Origin: Acinetobacter sp. CS-2
Lineage (GTDB): Bacteria; Pseudomonadota; Gammaproteobacteria; Pseudomonadales; Moraxellaceae
Direction of reading: 5' to 3'
Length of the DNA stretch: 64,000 bases
Assembly (NCBI RefSeq): GCF_016599715.1
Contig: NZ_CP067019.1
Span: 2,604,001-2,668,000 of the forward strand
Position 1 is the first letter of the stretch. Each line of letters begins with the position of its first letter. The position numbers and the translations under genes are program-made. Positions 54,026 through 64,000 of the stretch are shown here, in pieces. The notes below the pieces were generated by a model that had not been told where the DNA came from, did not search any database, and was given only the letters and a program-made list of their open reading frames with translations.

Positions 54026-55294
54026 TTTAGGCTGTTCCTGGGCTAAAGCCTGATGGGCACTGGTAGCTGCCGGTAAAATCACGTTAAATGTCGTGCCTTC
54101 ACCTTCTGTAGAATCTACAAAAATTTGCCCATGGTTCAAATCAATAAAACGCTTACACAAGACCAGGCCCAGACCGGTACCTTTTTCTCCTGCAGTCCCT
54201 TTAATACTGACCGTAACCGACTGCTGGAACAGCTGATCCATTTGCGCCCGACTCATCCCCAGACCGGTATCCCGTACATAAATATGCACCCCTGTTTCGG
54301 ACTCATTTGCATGAATGATGACGCGCCCCGTACCATCGGTCAGGGTGAATTTCAAAGCATTCGAAACTAGGTTCTGTATCACTGAAGTAATCATGTTGAT
54401 ATCGGCATAGACCTTGATGCCTTCCTCAATCTGGTCAATTAACTGAATATTTTTCTTTACCGCCAAACTATGTAATACGTCACAAACAATCTTGCTTGAC
54501 TGTTTTAATTCAAAATTAATGGGATGATAAATGAAACGTCCGCCTTCAGCCATTGCCCAGTTCAGCAGGCTTTCCAGCAGGTTATAAGTCGATTGTGCCG
54601 TATCATACAAATATTCAGCAATATTCTGTATGCTGGATTCATCCAGTGTTTCACGCTCTTGCGCCAGCACTTCTGAAAAGCCGAGCAAACCATGAAATGG
54701 GGCTCTCAGGTCATGGGCAATAATCTGGAAAAACTTGGTTTTACTGAAATTGAGCGCCGCTTGCTGCTCATACATTTCCTTCAGTTCAGCATGATCTGCC
54801 TTCAGTTCAATCATATGGATCAGACTGTTGGTCAAGTCACTGACATTGGTAATACTTTCAGGATGAAACGGTTTTTTCTGCTGATCAAAAAAAAGCGCCT
54901 GACCAATTGAAGTACCGTTACTTAAACGCAAATCAAAAGCCAGATAACGCTTGGCCTCTACGCCGAATTGACTCATATGCTGCACCAGATTCGGATATTG
55001 GCTATGCTGATGATCAATGAAATTACGCCCTTCAAAATAATGGCTTAAACCGGTTTCATCAGGCGAGCAAAAGGCCTTAAAACCATGCTTGGAGGAATAC
55101 CAGATATAAGGCTCATGATGAAAAGCCAGTACCGCCTGTTCAGCACCAAGCATGTTGCGGGAAAACCTTAAAAAACGCTCAAGCTGATTCGTTGCTGTAA
55201 AAACGCCTAACAATAGTGAGATTTTACATGCACTAAGCTGCTCAGTTTCCGAGCCTATTTCAAGCAACTGCATTTTCATATTTGATTCATCCAA
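54005..55294 (-). CDS. Orphan sensor histidine kinase, 3' end altered by IS insertion
   Basis: The 429-residue kinase lacks membrane spans. The N-terminal 165 residues look like a GAF-type sensor (residues about 25-165), followed by a short coiled coil, H194 in IIAHDLRAPFHGLLGFSE, N-box VIQNLVSNALKFT, and G-boxes RDTGLGMS and GEKGTGLGLVLC. No response regulator adjoins it. The stop TGA lies in the terminal TCAA of the IS605 element. With my inferred element ends removed, the frame would run about 14 codons further to a TAG, so the kinase probably lost a short tail; the catalytic core is whole. Confidence 0.82.
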   Translation of the reverse strand: MDESNMKMQLLEIGSETEQLSACKISLLLGVFTATNQLERFLRFSRNMLGAEQAVLAFHHEPYIWYSSKHGFKAFCSPDETGLSHYFEGRNFIDHQHSQYPNLVQHMSQFGVEAKRYLAFDLRLSNGTSIGQALFFDQQKKPFHPESITNVSDLTNSLIHMIELKADHAELKEMYEQQAALNFSKTKFFQIIAHDLRAPFHGLLGFSEVLAQERETLDESSIQNIAEYLYDTAQSTYNLLESLLNWAMAEGGRFIYHPINFELKQSSKIVCDVLHSLAVKKNIQLIDQIEEGIKVYADINMITSVIQNLVSNALKFTLTDGTGRVIIHANESETGVHIYVRDTGLGMSRAQMDQLFQQSVTVSIKGTAGEKGTGLGLVLCKRFIDLNHGQIFVDSTEGEGTTFNVILPAATSAHQALAQEQPKIEKVKV

Positions 55295-55448
55295 TCACTA
55301 TTATTTGTTGTTTTAAAGAAATAATTATCATGTTTCATCTTATTAACAAAGTTTCATATTGAAGACAATGAATAAAGACAAACAGTGACAATTTATACCC
55401 AATATTGACTCTAGTTTTCACCTTGGCATCAAAAGCATACCGCAATTC

Positions 55449-56236
55449 GGTGGTGTTTCAAAAAGTATGCTGACATTAAATGAAGCCATTATTGATGTAA
55501 AAAAAGGTTAAGTCGAAAGCTTTAAAATGGTTTTCAATCTTTTTTGAAAAATTACAACTCCTTCTAAAACCGCGCCTAATTCGATGCCTTATTTTGCAAT
55601 TATTACCTTCAATACCTACAGTAAAAAATTTACCAATACTTTGCTTGCAGTTTTTAAAAGCAGTTATGAAACTGTCCCAATGATCACTTGCAATTCGGGT
55701 GTAGTGAATACCTAATTGTTTAAGCTTTGTCTTCAATCGTTGAACTGTAGCTAAGTCTCTTTTACCCCAAACATAAGCAACAATCTCACCTGTTTCTCGA
55801 TGGTAGGCGTAAATAAGCCATTGTTTATTATTTTTATTTCCCACAAAAGTCCAAAACTCATCAACTTCAAGAGACTCATAATGACTTTGTTTAGGCTGAA
55901 TTTGGTAGGTCGATTCGGTTAAAGTACGTAAAACTTTACCGATACTGATTCGCTCAACTTCAGCGATATCTCGTATACCACTACCTCTGACCATCAACTG
56001 TAATATTTTTCGAGTAATGCCTGAATTACATCCTAGATAGCTCAGAGCATGGTCACCAATAAACTGACGTTTACAGTCTTTGCACTGATAGTTTTGTTTC
56101 CCATCTACTTTGATGCCATTTTTCTTTATACTGTCACTGAGGCAGGTTGGACATTTGATTTCTAGAGTTATTCGCATTTCTCTATTTTATCAAAATTCAA
56201 CCTGCTTTGTTTCAGCATACTTTTTGAAACACCACC
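55449..56236 (-). mobile_element. IS1-family insertion sequence, copy C
   Basis: The 788-bp element is in inverse orientation to copies A and B, with the 25-bp terminal repeats of copy A and an 8-bp target duplication CGCAATTC (55441-55448 and 56237-56244). Its translated transposase is identical to that of copy A. It lies 155 bp upstream of the histidine kinase. Confidence 0.95.
55476..56177 (-). CDS. IS1-family transposase (copy C)
   Basis: The 233-residue protein has the same sequence as the copy A transposase, including S15/S16, T in LTESTYQ and I in KKIENH, where copy B differs. Zinc-binding CPTC/CKDC and DDE motifs are intact. Confidence 0.93.
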   Translation of the reverse strand: MRITLEIKCPTCLSDSIKKNGIKVDGKQNYQCKDCKRQFIGDHALSYLGCNSGITRKILQLMVRGSGIRDIAEVERISIGKVLRTLTESTYQIQPKQSHYESLEVDEFWTFVGNKNNKQWLIYAYHRETGEIVAYVWGKRDLATVQRLKTKLKQLGIHYTRIASDHWDSFITAFKNCKQSIGKFFTVGIEGNNCKIRHRIRRGFRRSCNFSKKIENHFKAFDLTFFYINNGFI

Positions 56237-56301
56237 CGCAATTCTATTCAAACAATAAAAAACCAATCTATTATTAATCACTTATATTGTTTGAATATAT
56301 A

Positions 56302-56321
56302 TCCCGAGGGTCGGACTCGAA
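56302..56321. repeat. Fragment identical to the 3' end of tRNA-Leu (candidate attachment-site remnant)
   Basis: TCCCGAGGGTCGGACTCGAA is an exact 20-bp copy of 60560-60579, the T-arm and acceptor 3' half of the intact tRNA-Leu gene, in the same orientation. The match ends abruptly in both directions. A direct repeat of a tRNA 3' end is the footprint left by tRNA-targeting integrases. Confidence 0.6.
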
Positions 56322-56329
56322 GCGAAAAT

Positions 56330-57242
56330 CTAAAGCTATCCTTAATCAACATTTGACTACAATAGCATGGTTTCCAGTTTTCATCGGGACAGTCCGATGA
56401 TTAAGTGTTTAGCTCATCATCCATTTGTTAAACACGGCACAATTGATCAGCTCATCATTCAATTGTTCAGGCATACTCTATGTTACAGAAATCATCGTAG
56501 AGCAAATTGCCATATTTCTTGCGCAAAAATTGAAAAATCATCTTTTTTAGCCTTGCTGTTTTTTTGAGTCTCCCTCTTAACGCATTTCCTGTTTCTCTAG
56601 GACTGTCCTGTTCAAATACTGCTGCTCAGAACAGCTATTCATTTATTTAACTTCTTCTTTTACATCAGATCTGCAACCCATTTTCGATGACAGTAATGAT
56701 TATGATTGTTGCCAGCACACTTTTCAGCGCAGTCATGAATAACAATAATAAATGCTTATCTCCCCCAAATAATTGTCCAATCAATCTAAGAAAAATTTAC
56801 CTCTTCTTCCCCGCTAGATAATTTATTTCCATGATACCCAACATGTCCTAAGTAATTAGTTTATAAATCGGCAAAAAATCGCTCGCCGGTTTTTTTTATG
56901 CAGGAGGCATTCATACAAATAAGTTATTGATAATAATAAATTATATAACTTATTAAGCAAGATTCTCTACTTATATGACCAAATACGGGGAGTTGCCACA
57001 TGAGAGACCGGAAGCCTCACCCCGATTCGAAAAATAACTAAATTTCACGTAGAATAGGGGGATTGGTGAACAACACTGATGTATACAAATTTTCAGCCAA
57101 AGACCAATATGCAAGATATTGCTGTTCGGCTGAGGTGCAAATAAGCGCCAATACTTTTAATGTTTTATTTAAGCAAACCGGTTCGCAGAACTGAGCCAAA
57201 AGCTCGGTACTGACAAACTCAATCTAAAGCAAGGGGCTATAT
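56330..57242. other. Region without a convincing gene, upstream of icd
   Basis: About 900 bp hold no convincing gene. A 66-codon frame at 56367-56567 ends in HRRANCHISCAKIEKSSFLALLFF-like sequence faintly recalling transposase C-termini, too weak to name. A hairpin with a T run (AAAAAATCG at 56873-56881 with CGGTTTTTT from 56887) looks like a terminator on the plus strand. The last 300 bp should contain the icd promoter and leader; I see no specific operator. Confidence 0.4.
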
Positions 57243-59474
57243 ATGGCTGGTGGAAAGTCAAAAATCATTTACACATTGACCGACGAGGCGCCACTATTGG
57301 CGACCTACTCCCTGCTGCCGATCATTGAAACCTTTACCAAGCCAGCTGGTGTAGAGATTGTTAAAAAAGACATCTCTGTAGCCGTACGTGTGCTTGCAGA
57401 ATTTACGGACTTCCTCAGCGATGAGCAAAAAGTACCGAATACCCTGGCAGAGCTTGGCAATCTCACACAAGACCCAGACACTAATATCATTAAACTCCCA
57501 AATATTAGTGCGTCAGTTGGCCAGTTGATAGCTTGTATCAAGGAACTTCAATCGAAAGGCTACGCTCTTCCTGACTATCCGGAAAACCCGGTGACTGAGG
57601 AAGAAAAAGCAATTAAAACACGTTACAGCAAATGCCTCGGTTCTGCTGTAAACCCGGTTCTGCGTGAAGGTAACTCTGACCGTCGCGCGCCGACTGCTGT
57701 AAAAAATTATGCGAAAAAACACCCGCACTCAATGAGCGAGTGGAAACAATGGTCACAAACTCACGTTTCACACATGGATGAAGGCGACTTCTACCACGGT
57801 GAAAAATCAATGACACTTGACCGTGCACGCAATGTAAAAATGGAACTCATCACCAAGTCTGGTGAAAGCATTGTTCTCAAGCCGAAACTTGCTTTGCTTG
57901 ATGGTGAAATCATTGACTCAATGTTCATGAGCAAGAAAGCGCTTTGCGATTTCTATGAAAAAGAACTTGAAGATTGCCGTGAAGCAGGCATTTTGTTCTC
58001 TTTACACGTTAAAGCAACCATGATGAAAGTTTCACACCCGATTGTATTCGGTCACTGTGTGAAAATTTACTACAAAGATGCATTTGAAAAACACGGTAAA
58101 CTGTTCGACGAATTAGGCATTAACGTAAACAACGGTATGGCTAATCTTTACGAAAAGATTGCAACCTTACCAGAGTCACAGCGTGACGAAATCATCCGTG
58201 ACCTGCACGCGTGTCAAGAACACCGCCCAGCACTGGCGATGGTTGACTCAGCTAAAGGCATCACCAACTTCCATTCTCCTAACGACATCATTGTAGATGC
58301 TTCTATGCCTGCAATGATCCGTGCCGGTGGTAAAATGTGGGGTGCTGATGGTAAACAGTATGATGCTAAAGCAGTCATGCCTGAATCTACATTCGCACGT
58401 ATTTACCAGGAAATGATCAATTTCTGTAAATGGAATGGTAACTTCGACCCACGTACCATGGGTACTGTGCCAAACGTTGGTTTGATGGCACAAAAAGCTG
58501 AAGAATACGGTTCACACGACAAGACATTCGAAATTCCTGAAGCAGGTATTGCGAACATCACTGACCTTGAAACAGGTGAAGTGTTGATGTCACAAAACGT
58601 GGAAGAAGGCGATATCTGGCGTATGTGTCAGGTGAAAGATGCTCCGATCCGTGACTGGGTGAAACTTGCAGTAACTCGTGCACGTAACTCTGGCATGCCT
58701 GCGATCTTCTGGCTTGACCCGTACCGTCCACATGAAAATGAACTGATCAAGAAAGTACAAAAATACTTGAAAGATCACGACACAACTGGTTTAGACATTC
58801 ACATCATGTCTCAAGTTCGTGCAATGCGTTATACGCTTGAACGTGTTGCTCGCGGTCTGGATACCATTTCTGTAACAGGTAACATTCTTCGTGACTACCT
58901 CACAGACTTGTTCCCAATCATGGAACTGGGTACTTCTGCAAAAATGTTGTCTATCGTACCGTTAATGGCCGGTGGTGGCATGTACGAAACTGGTGCTGGT
59001 GGTTCTGCACCTAAACACGTACAACAACTTGTAGAAGAAAACCACTTGCGTTGGGATTCTTTAGGTGAGTTCTTGGCACTTGCAGTGTCATTAGAAGAAA
59101 TGGGCATTAAAGAAGACAACGCTCGTGCGAAACTTCTTGCGAAGACACTTGATGCTGCGACTGGTAAATTGCTTGACAATGACAAGTCTCCATCACGTCG
59201 TACTGGCGAGCTAGATAACCGTGGTAGTCACTTCTACCTGGCTAAATTCTGGGCTGAAGAGCTTGCTACACAAGACGAAGATGCTGAGCTTAAAGCGAAG
59301 TTTGCTCCTCTTGCGAAAGCACTTGCCGAAAACGAAGAGAAAATCGTTGCTGAACTTGCAGAAGTACAAGGTAAGGCTGTAGATATCGGTGGTTACTTCG
59401 CTCTTGATCAAGAGAAAGTAAATGCAGTAATGCGTCCAAGTGCTACCTTTAATGCTGCACTTGCTTCAATCTAA
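57243..59474 (+). CDS. icd: Monomeric NADP-dependent isocitrate dehydrogenase
   Basis: The 743-residue monomeric-type enzyme oxidises isocitrate to 2-oxoglutarate with NADP in the TCA cycle. Family blocks include [109 protein letters not shown] and [14 protein letters not shown]. It is full length, with AAGGGG six bases before the ATG. It lies between the tRNA-Leu fragment and the intact tRNA-Leu gene, an unusual context for a core enzyme. Confidence 0.97.
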   Translation: MAGGKSKIIYTLTDEAPLLATYSLLPIIETFTKPAGVEIVKKDISVAVRVLAEFTDFLSDEQKVPNTLAELGNLTQDPDTNIIKLPNISASVGQLIACIKELQSKGYALPDYPENPVTEEEKAIKTRYSKCLGSAVNPVLREGNSDRRAPTAVKNYAKKHPHSMSEWKQWSQTHVSHMDEGDFYHGEKSMTLDRARNVKMELITKSGESIVLKPKLALLDGEIIDSMFMSKKALCDFYEKELEDCREAGILFSLHVKATMMKVSHPIVFGHCVKIYYKDAFEKHGKLFDELGINVNNGMANLYEKIATLPESQRDEIIRDLHACQEHRPALAMVDSAKGITNFHSPNDIIVDASMPAMIRAGGKMWGADGKQYDAKAVMPESTFARIYQEMINFCKWNGNFDPRTMGTVPNVGLMAQKAEEYGSHDKTFEIPEAGIANITDLETGEVLMSQNVEEGDIWRMCQVKDAPIRDWVKLAVTRARNSGMPAIFWLDPYRPHENELIKKVQKYLKDHDTTGLDIHIMSQVRAMRYTLERVARGLDTISVTGNILRDYLTDLFPIMELGTSAKMLSIVPLMAGGGMYETGAGGSAPKHVQQLVEENHLRWDSLGEFLALAVSLEEMGIKEDNARAKLLAKTLDAATGKLLDNDKSPSRRTGELDNRGSHFYLAKFWAEELATQDEDAELKAKFAPLAKALAENEEKIVAELAEVQGKAVDIGGYFALDQEKVNAVMRPSATFNAALASI

Positions 59475-59506
59475 GCTTTTCCAGAACTGACGAAAGTTAG
59501 TGATGT

Positions 59507-59536
59507 AAAAAACCGGCGTTTAGGCGCCGGTTTTTT
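59507..59536. terminator. icd terminator, bidirectional
   Basis: AAAAAACCGGCG (59507-59518) pairs with CGCCGGTTTTTT (59525-59536) around a 6-nt loop. Confidence 0.9.
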
Positions 59537-59552
59537 ATTGTCATCAAAAACT

Positions 59553-60412
59553 TTAAGACTCTAAATTAAAGTATGATGCATCATAAAACTGATCAATATA
59601 CTGCGATACATTATTAATTTTAAAATTGTTAAATATTTCTCTCCCTCTAAAATCTTCTAAAAGATCGGGATACAATGGAGCTATAAAAAAAGTAGCATTT
59701 GCTCAGATGTTGATATCAATCCTTTCAAGACGTTCATGTATAAATTTTTTTCTTTATCTGTGAGACCCGCATTATCTACAAGGAGATAAATACTTTTATA
59801 AATTTTAAAATATGAATATATTGAAAGCACTGCTTTCTTATTATTAATTTTCACAAGATATTCATGATAGTGAGTTTTTAAAATATTAAGATCTATCTCT
59901 TTATCGAATTTTGATAATTCAGTTATAAAAAATGAACTTATGTCATCAAAAACTTGTAACCCCGATGTTTCAACACTTTGATGATCTTTGACTTTTATGG
60001 CATTTAACAAATCATTTTTATAATAAACTAATGAATAAAATCTAGAATCGAAATTAGATTTTTTTAACTCTTCCATCTGTTCTTTATGATTTGATTGAAT
60101 CATCTCTAACTGTTGAATTAAAGAGAATTCACTCTATTCTAATTGCTTTCTAGTCAAATCTTTTGATTCTTTATTTGCTTTACGCTGCAAATAAGCTGAA
60201 TACATAACAATAAGCAATGTAACTGACGTGAAAAGTGTATTTAAACTTCCATATATATCTCCTAAAGCTCCAAAATCCTTTAATTCAGTTTCTTTAGCCC
60301 CGATTTCCCCCATAACCCACTTGAATAACAAAGGAAAAATACACCAGGCAATAATTAATACGACAAGAGCAACAATAATAAATACAATTTTCTGAATACC
60401 GTTCAACCCCAT
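59553..60412 (-). pseudogene. Broken putative phage abortive-infection protein (PutAbiC-like)
   Basis: The reconstructed 286-residue protein is interrupted twice. The N-terminal part (60412-60134, 92 codons) has two membrane helices and the block FGALGDIYGSLNTLFTSVTL followed by LQRKANKE, which resembles the conserved start of putative AbiC-type proteins. An in-frame amber TAG at 60136-60134 is followed, in the same frame, by 10 sense codons and the next ATG at 60103 (NFDSRFYSLVYY). Near 59685 a run of seven Ts seems to have lost one T. Restoring it replaces LLFL-stop with LLFFIAPLYPDLLEDF and continues to a TAA at 59553. The region is very AT-rich and lies next to tRNA-Leu. Confidence 0.65.
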
Positions 60413-60512
60413 AATATATCCTAAAGAATAGTTTTTAATTTAAGTTATAAAAAGAATACCAATAGATATTTCTAAAAATATATTATATTAATTTTTATTA
60501 ATCATCAGGCAA

Positions 60513-60544
60513 TAAAAAACCCCAAGACTTAATATGCTTGGGGT
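60513..60544 (-). terminator. tRNA-Leu terminator
   Basis: ACCCCAAG (60519... to 60527) and CTTGGGGT (60537-60544) form an 8-bp stem; on the minus strand TTTTTTATT follows. Confidence 0.88.
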
Positions 60545-60556
60545 TCTTCAAAATCT

Positions 60557-60643
60557 TGGTCCCGAGGGTCGGACTCGAACCGACACGTCATCTCTGACAG
60601 CGGATTTTGAGTCCGCCGCGTCTACCAATTTCACCACCTCGGG
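60557..60643 (-). tRNA. tRNA-Leu (anticodon CAA)
   Basis: The 87-nt gene reads CCCGAGGTGGTGAAATTGGT at the 5' end, has anticodon stem GCGGA/TCCGC with loop CTCAAAA (anticodon CAA), a long variable arm typical of leucine tRNAs, T-loop GGTTCGAGTCC, and acceptor CCTCGGG-A with CCA encoded. Its 3' half is copied at 56302-56321. Confidence 0.96.
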
Positions 60644-60837
60644 AAAGGTGTTGCAAGCTGATCAGCTTGTGGTGGCTATATTACTCTCAAACTTGAAATT
60701 GTCAATTATCTAATTTATCCGATCGCTCAATTTTAAATCAAAATCAAAAACTTTGTTTTAAAAAACATCACATATCATCAGTTTTGTGCTTTTCCAGCCT
60801 ATAATGCTGATGTTTTTCTTATTTCAATACATTGAAG

Positions 60838-61875
60838 ATGCAACTTTCTGACTTTAACTTTGATCTCCCTGACGAGCTGATCGCCCGTTACCCGCTTGAA
60901 ACCCGTAGTGCTTCACGCCTTTTGCATCTTGATGCTCAAGGTCAATATCATGACCATCAATTTACAGATATTCTAAATTTACTGAATGAAGGTGATTTGC
61001 TGGTTTTGAATGATACCAAGGTCATGAAAGCACGTCTGAAAGGTAAACGTGCCACTGGGGGTGCGGTTGAAGTTTTGGTGGAACGCATGTTGGACAAGTT
61101 CATTGCGCATTGCCATATTAAAGCCAGTAACTCGCCAAAAGAAGGCGCAGAATTGTTCATTGGTCCAGATGAAGTAAAAGTCACAGTCAAAGGTCGTCAT
61201 GAAAACCTGTTTATTGTCGAGTTTTCTCAGCCCATTTTAAATGTTCTAGATTTATATGGTGCTTTGCCAATTCCGCCTTATTTCAACCGTGAAGCAGAAT
61301 CAATTGATACCGAGCGTTATCAGACCGTTTTTAATGACCCAACTAAACTGGCCAGTGTTGCGGCCCCGACTGCCAGTCTGCATTTTGACGAAGCTTTGTT
61401 GAAAAAACTGGAAGAAAAAGGCATCCAGAAAACCTTTGTGACCTTGCATGTCGGTGCAGGAACCTTCCTTCCGGTACGCACTAACGATATTGAAAACCAT
61501 ATCATGCACAGTGAATGGTGTGATGTGTCTGATGAATCTATGGCACTGATCAAAGCCACCAAAGCGCGTGGCAATAAAGTCATTGCTGTCGGTACAACTG
61601 CAACCCGTGCCACTGAAAGCGCTGCACAGGCCAATGGCGGTGAGTTAAAAGGCTGGACGGGTGATACCCAAATCTTCATTTACCCGGGTTACCAGTTTAA
61701 AGTGGTTGATCGTCTGATTACCAACTTCCATCTTCCTGAATCAACGTTATTGATGCTGGTTTCGGCATTGTCGAATCGTGATAATATTTTAGCTGCCTAT
61801 CATCATGCGGTAGAAGCCAAATACCGTTTCTTCAGTTATGGCGATGCCATGCTGGTTGATAAAATCATACCTTAA
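60838..61875 (+). CDS. queA: S-adenosylmethionine:tRNA ribosyltransferase-isomerase
   Basis: The 345-residue QueA transfers and isomerises the ribosyl group of SAM onto 7-aminomethyl-7-deazaguanine in tRNA, making epoxyqueuosine. Seen are [75 protein letters not shown] and [18 protein letters not shown] use ATG 60838, matching the conserved family start; TTG 60832 is in frame. tgt, the preceding step of queuosine synthesis, follows after two intervening genes. Confidence 0.96.
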   Translation: MQLSDFNFDLPDELIARYPLETRSASRLLHLDAQGQYHDHQFTDILNLLNEGDLLVLNDTKVMKARLKGKRATGGAVEVLVERMLDKFIAHCHIKASNSPKEGAELFIGPDEVKVTVKGRHENLFIVEFSQPILNVLDLYGALPIPPYFNREAESIDTERYQTVFNDPTKLASVAAPTASLHFDEALLKKLEEKGIQKTFVTLHVGAGTFLPVRTNDIENHIMHSEWCDVSDESMALIKATKARGNKVIAVGTTATRATESAAQANGGELKGWTGDTQIFIYPGYQFKVVDRLITNFHLPESTLLMLVSALSNRDNILAAYHHAVEAKYRFFSYGDAMLVDKIIP

Positions 61876-61901
61876 TTATTGTTGATAATAAGAAGTACGC
61901 C

Positions 61902-62930
61902 ATGCCGCTCGATGCTGTTAAATATTCGATTCATATTCGACGTAAAAAAAATGAACGGGTTTTTAATAATATTGCGCGGCTTTGGGAGATTGCCCGCCAG
62001 GCTCAGACGCATCAGGATATTTTAGATGCCCTGCATCCCTGGAATGCCCCGATCGTGCTCAAGTTTGAAAATGTCCTCCCGCTACTTCTGGCAGCAGCAG
62101 GACTGTTTTTTATCCTGCTGATTTTTATCCACCCCGGTAATATCTGGATTCAGATCAGTCTGATCAGCGGTTTTTTTATGATTTTCTGGGCTTATATTAG
62201 TTATGAAGAAAGCAAGCCCATTGATGAAGTCATCGAATATCTGGAACAGCAAAGTATTGCTAAAAAATACAATCTTGCCTTCCAGCAACAGCCGCAACAT
62301 TTTTCTGTTCCCCTGCAACCGGTTTTATTTATTGCCCATTTAAAGCGTTTATTTCCGGTCTTTAATCAGGGCAGCATTGCCAATGACTTTCCTTATTACG
62401 CCAGCACCCAATGGACCGATGATGAAGGCAAACAGCATCAGGTGATGGTGTTTCAATACCATTATGTCAATGAAATCCGGATTCGTAATAAAGACGGCAA
62501 TGAAGTACAGGTGAGTGAAGTACACAAAGATTTATGGGGTGTATTTGTTTTTGATGTGGAAGTACACGGTGTGGCAGTCACTACGGCCAACAAGGAGTTT
62601 TATTATCCTTACAGTTTTCCGTGGCATACCAGTGATATTCAAGTCAACCAGAAACTGAATATTTTTGGTAGCGATGAAATGCAGATGGCAAAACTGCTCA
62701 CGCCTGCATTTGTGTTGAGGCTCGATGAATTTTTTGCCCAGCGTCAAGGCGATTTAATTTTCCATCCTGATAGCCATATCTTATGTTTTTTAGGACCGGC
62801 CGATTTATTTCATATTTCAAGCCGGGCAAAAAATATTCACGATATTTCTGCATTACGTGGACACTTGCGTACTTTTAAACTACCGTATCTGGAAAGTTTA
62901 CAGCGTGATTTAACGCAGTTTTTAAAATAA
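61902..62930 (+). CDS. DUF3137-family membrane protein
   Basis: The 342-residue protein has two adjacent hydrophobic segments (about 55-95: VLPLLLAAAGLFFILLIFI and ISLISGFFMIFWAYISY) and a large soluble C-terminal part with WGVFVFDVEVHG and LRLDEFFAQR. This pattern, and direct linkage to a LemA gene 29 bp downstream, matches the DUF3137 proteins that accompany LemA. Function unknown; a membrane-associated role with LemA is likely. Confidence 0.75.
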   Translation: MPLDAVKYSIHIRRKKNERVFNNIARLWEIARQAQTHQDILDALHPWNAPIVLKFENVLPLLLAAAGLFFILLIFIHPGNIWIQISLISGFFMIFWAYISYEESKPIDEVIEYLEQQSIAKKYNLAFQQQPQHFSVPLQPVLFIAHLKRLFPVFNQGSIANDFPYYASTQWTDDEGKQHQVMVFQYHYVNEIRIRNKDGNEVQVSEVHKDLWGVFVFDVEVHGVAVTTANKEFYYPYSFPWHTSDIQVNQKLNIFGSDEMQMAKLLTPAFVLRLDEFFAQRQGDLIFHPDSHILCFLGPADLFHISSRAKNIHDISALRGHLRTFKLPYLESLQRDLTQFLK

Positions 62931-62959
62931 CAATCTTGTAAATATTTGGGGACAAATAA

Positions 62960-63526
62960 ATGGGGTTATTGATTTTTTTATTGTTGATTATTGCCGTGAT
63001 TGTAGCCTGTATCATGATTCGCAATAATATTGTGCGTCATCACAATGCTTCTATTCGTTCTTGGTCAGATGTGGCAACTTATGAGCGTCAGAAGATTAAA
63101 GTTCTGGATGGCTTGCAACCTTTGGTTGAACAATATTCCAATTTTGAACAAGGCACTTTGGAAAAAGTGACCGAACTGCGGCAGAATATTTTAAATCTCA
63201 ATTTAAACAATGCCGATGTTGCCCAGTTGCAACGCGTTGAAAGCCTGAATAAGGAATTAATGCAGAGTCTCAATGTCGTGGTAGAGAACTATCCTGAGCT
63301 GAAAGCCAATGAAATTTATCTAAAAATGATGAATGAAATTGAAGAACAGAATGAAAATGTCGGGGCAGCGATTACCATTTTTAACCGCAATGTTGAACTG
63401 TTTAATAACAATATTCAGATTTTTCCCAATAACATCGTCAATACCCTGTCACTCGGTAAAAAAGCCATTCGCCCCTTCCGCGATCTGGCAGCTACACAGA
63501 GTTTTGACTATCGACCGAATTTTTAA
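62960..63526 (+). CDS. LemA-family protein
   Basis: The 188-residue protein has one N-terminal membrane helix (LLIFLLLIIAVIVACIMI), the LemA block NNIVRHHNASIRSWSDVATYERQKIKV, helical bundle sequence, and YPELKANEIYLKMMNEIEEQNENVGAAITIFNRNV. It is anchored in the inner membrane. A GGGGA lies before the ATG. It forms a pair with the upstream DUF3137 gene. The 248 bp before tgt contain a 7-bp hairpin (63731-63751) but no other gene. Confidence 0.9.
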   Translation: MGLLIFLLLIIAVIVACIMIRNNIVRHHNASIRSWSDVATYERQKIKVLDGLQPLVEQYSNFEQGTLEKVTELRQNILNLNLNNADVAQLQRVESLNKELMQSLNVVVENYPELKANEIYLKMMNEIEEQNENVGAAITIFNRNVELFNNNIQIFPNNIVNTLSLGKKAIRPFRDLAATQSFDYRPNF

Positions 63527-63696
63527 GTCGTTAATATTAGAATAAATGAAAACATCGGCATGCAGAAAAGCATCATTTCTACATGCCCATCCGCAAGGCA
63601 AGCACAGCCTCACTTGTAGCTTATTTTCTTCAGCAAAAAAGAATCGCGTTAAAATTCGACAACACTGGCGTTTATGTGCGTAATCAAGGAAAATAG

Positions 63697-64000
<304 letters not shown>

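Noticed and set aside
56367..56567. 66-codon frame as a gene or IS5-type transposase remnant
   Set aside because: The resemblance to transposase C-termini (NHRRANCH...KIEKSSFLALL) is too faint, and there is no start context or inverted repeat that I could pair convincingly.

Overview
The window reads as an Acinetobacter chromosome. The support is the aspS-to-ilvE arrangement of an outer-core lipooligosaccharide (OC) locus, a BaeSR pair, a ZnuD receptor under a Zur-type operator, an ISAba1-like and an ISAba11-like element whose lengths (1180 and 1101 bp) match those I recall for the namesakes, and moderate to low GC. The species cannot be fixed from sequence alone.

Layout: 1-1.5 kb is the end of a BtuB-type receptor and a PduO-type cobalamin adenosyltransferase. 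At 1.7-3.35 kb two IS1-family copies lie in tandem, each with its own 8-bp target duplication. GDPD and a fatty-acid desaturase follow. From 5.57 to 14.81 kb lies a compact mobile island: one large Mrr-like nuclease/STAND-type NTPase fusion (candidate anti-phage cargo) facing a three-gene recombinase operon that I identify as a Gamma-Mobile-Trio (gmtY-gmtZ-gmtX). It is bounded by imperfect inverted repeats, and gmtY is broken after codon 8 by the ISAba11-like element. Housekeeping genes resume with selO, a YjbR-like gene, baeRS and a divergent lipoprotein, two DmdC-like acyl-CoA dehydrogenases, psiE, an RcnB-like gene, a PLD-family enzyme and znuD. The ISAba1-like element split a small gene and points an outward promoter at psiE. 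An IS982 element sits between znuD and a DUF4184-like gene.

From aspS (33.1 kb) to ilvE (49.3 kb) is the OC locus: an LpxL-type acyltransferase, glycosyltransferases, rmlA and rmlB without rmlC or rmlD, a VioA-like aminotransferase, a hexapeptide acetyltransferase, a polysaccharide deacetylase and two ELM1-like proteins. This set suggests a dTDP-4-amino-4,6-dideoxyglucose (Qui4NAc-type) sugar rather than rhamnose. A TnpB-only IS605-type element has landed between ilvE and the first OC gene.

Beyond glnE lies a complete IS200/IS605 element (tnpA and tnpB divergent) inserted at the 3' end of an orphan histidine kinase, then a third IS1 copy. A 20-bp copy of the 3' end of tRNA-Leu(CAA) lies 4.26 kb from the intact tRNA. 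Between them are icd and a wrecked putative abortive-infection gene, which suggests an old tRNA-targeted integration. The window ends with queA, a DUF3137/LemA pair and the start of tgt.
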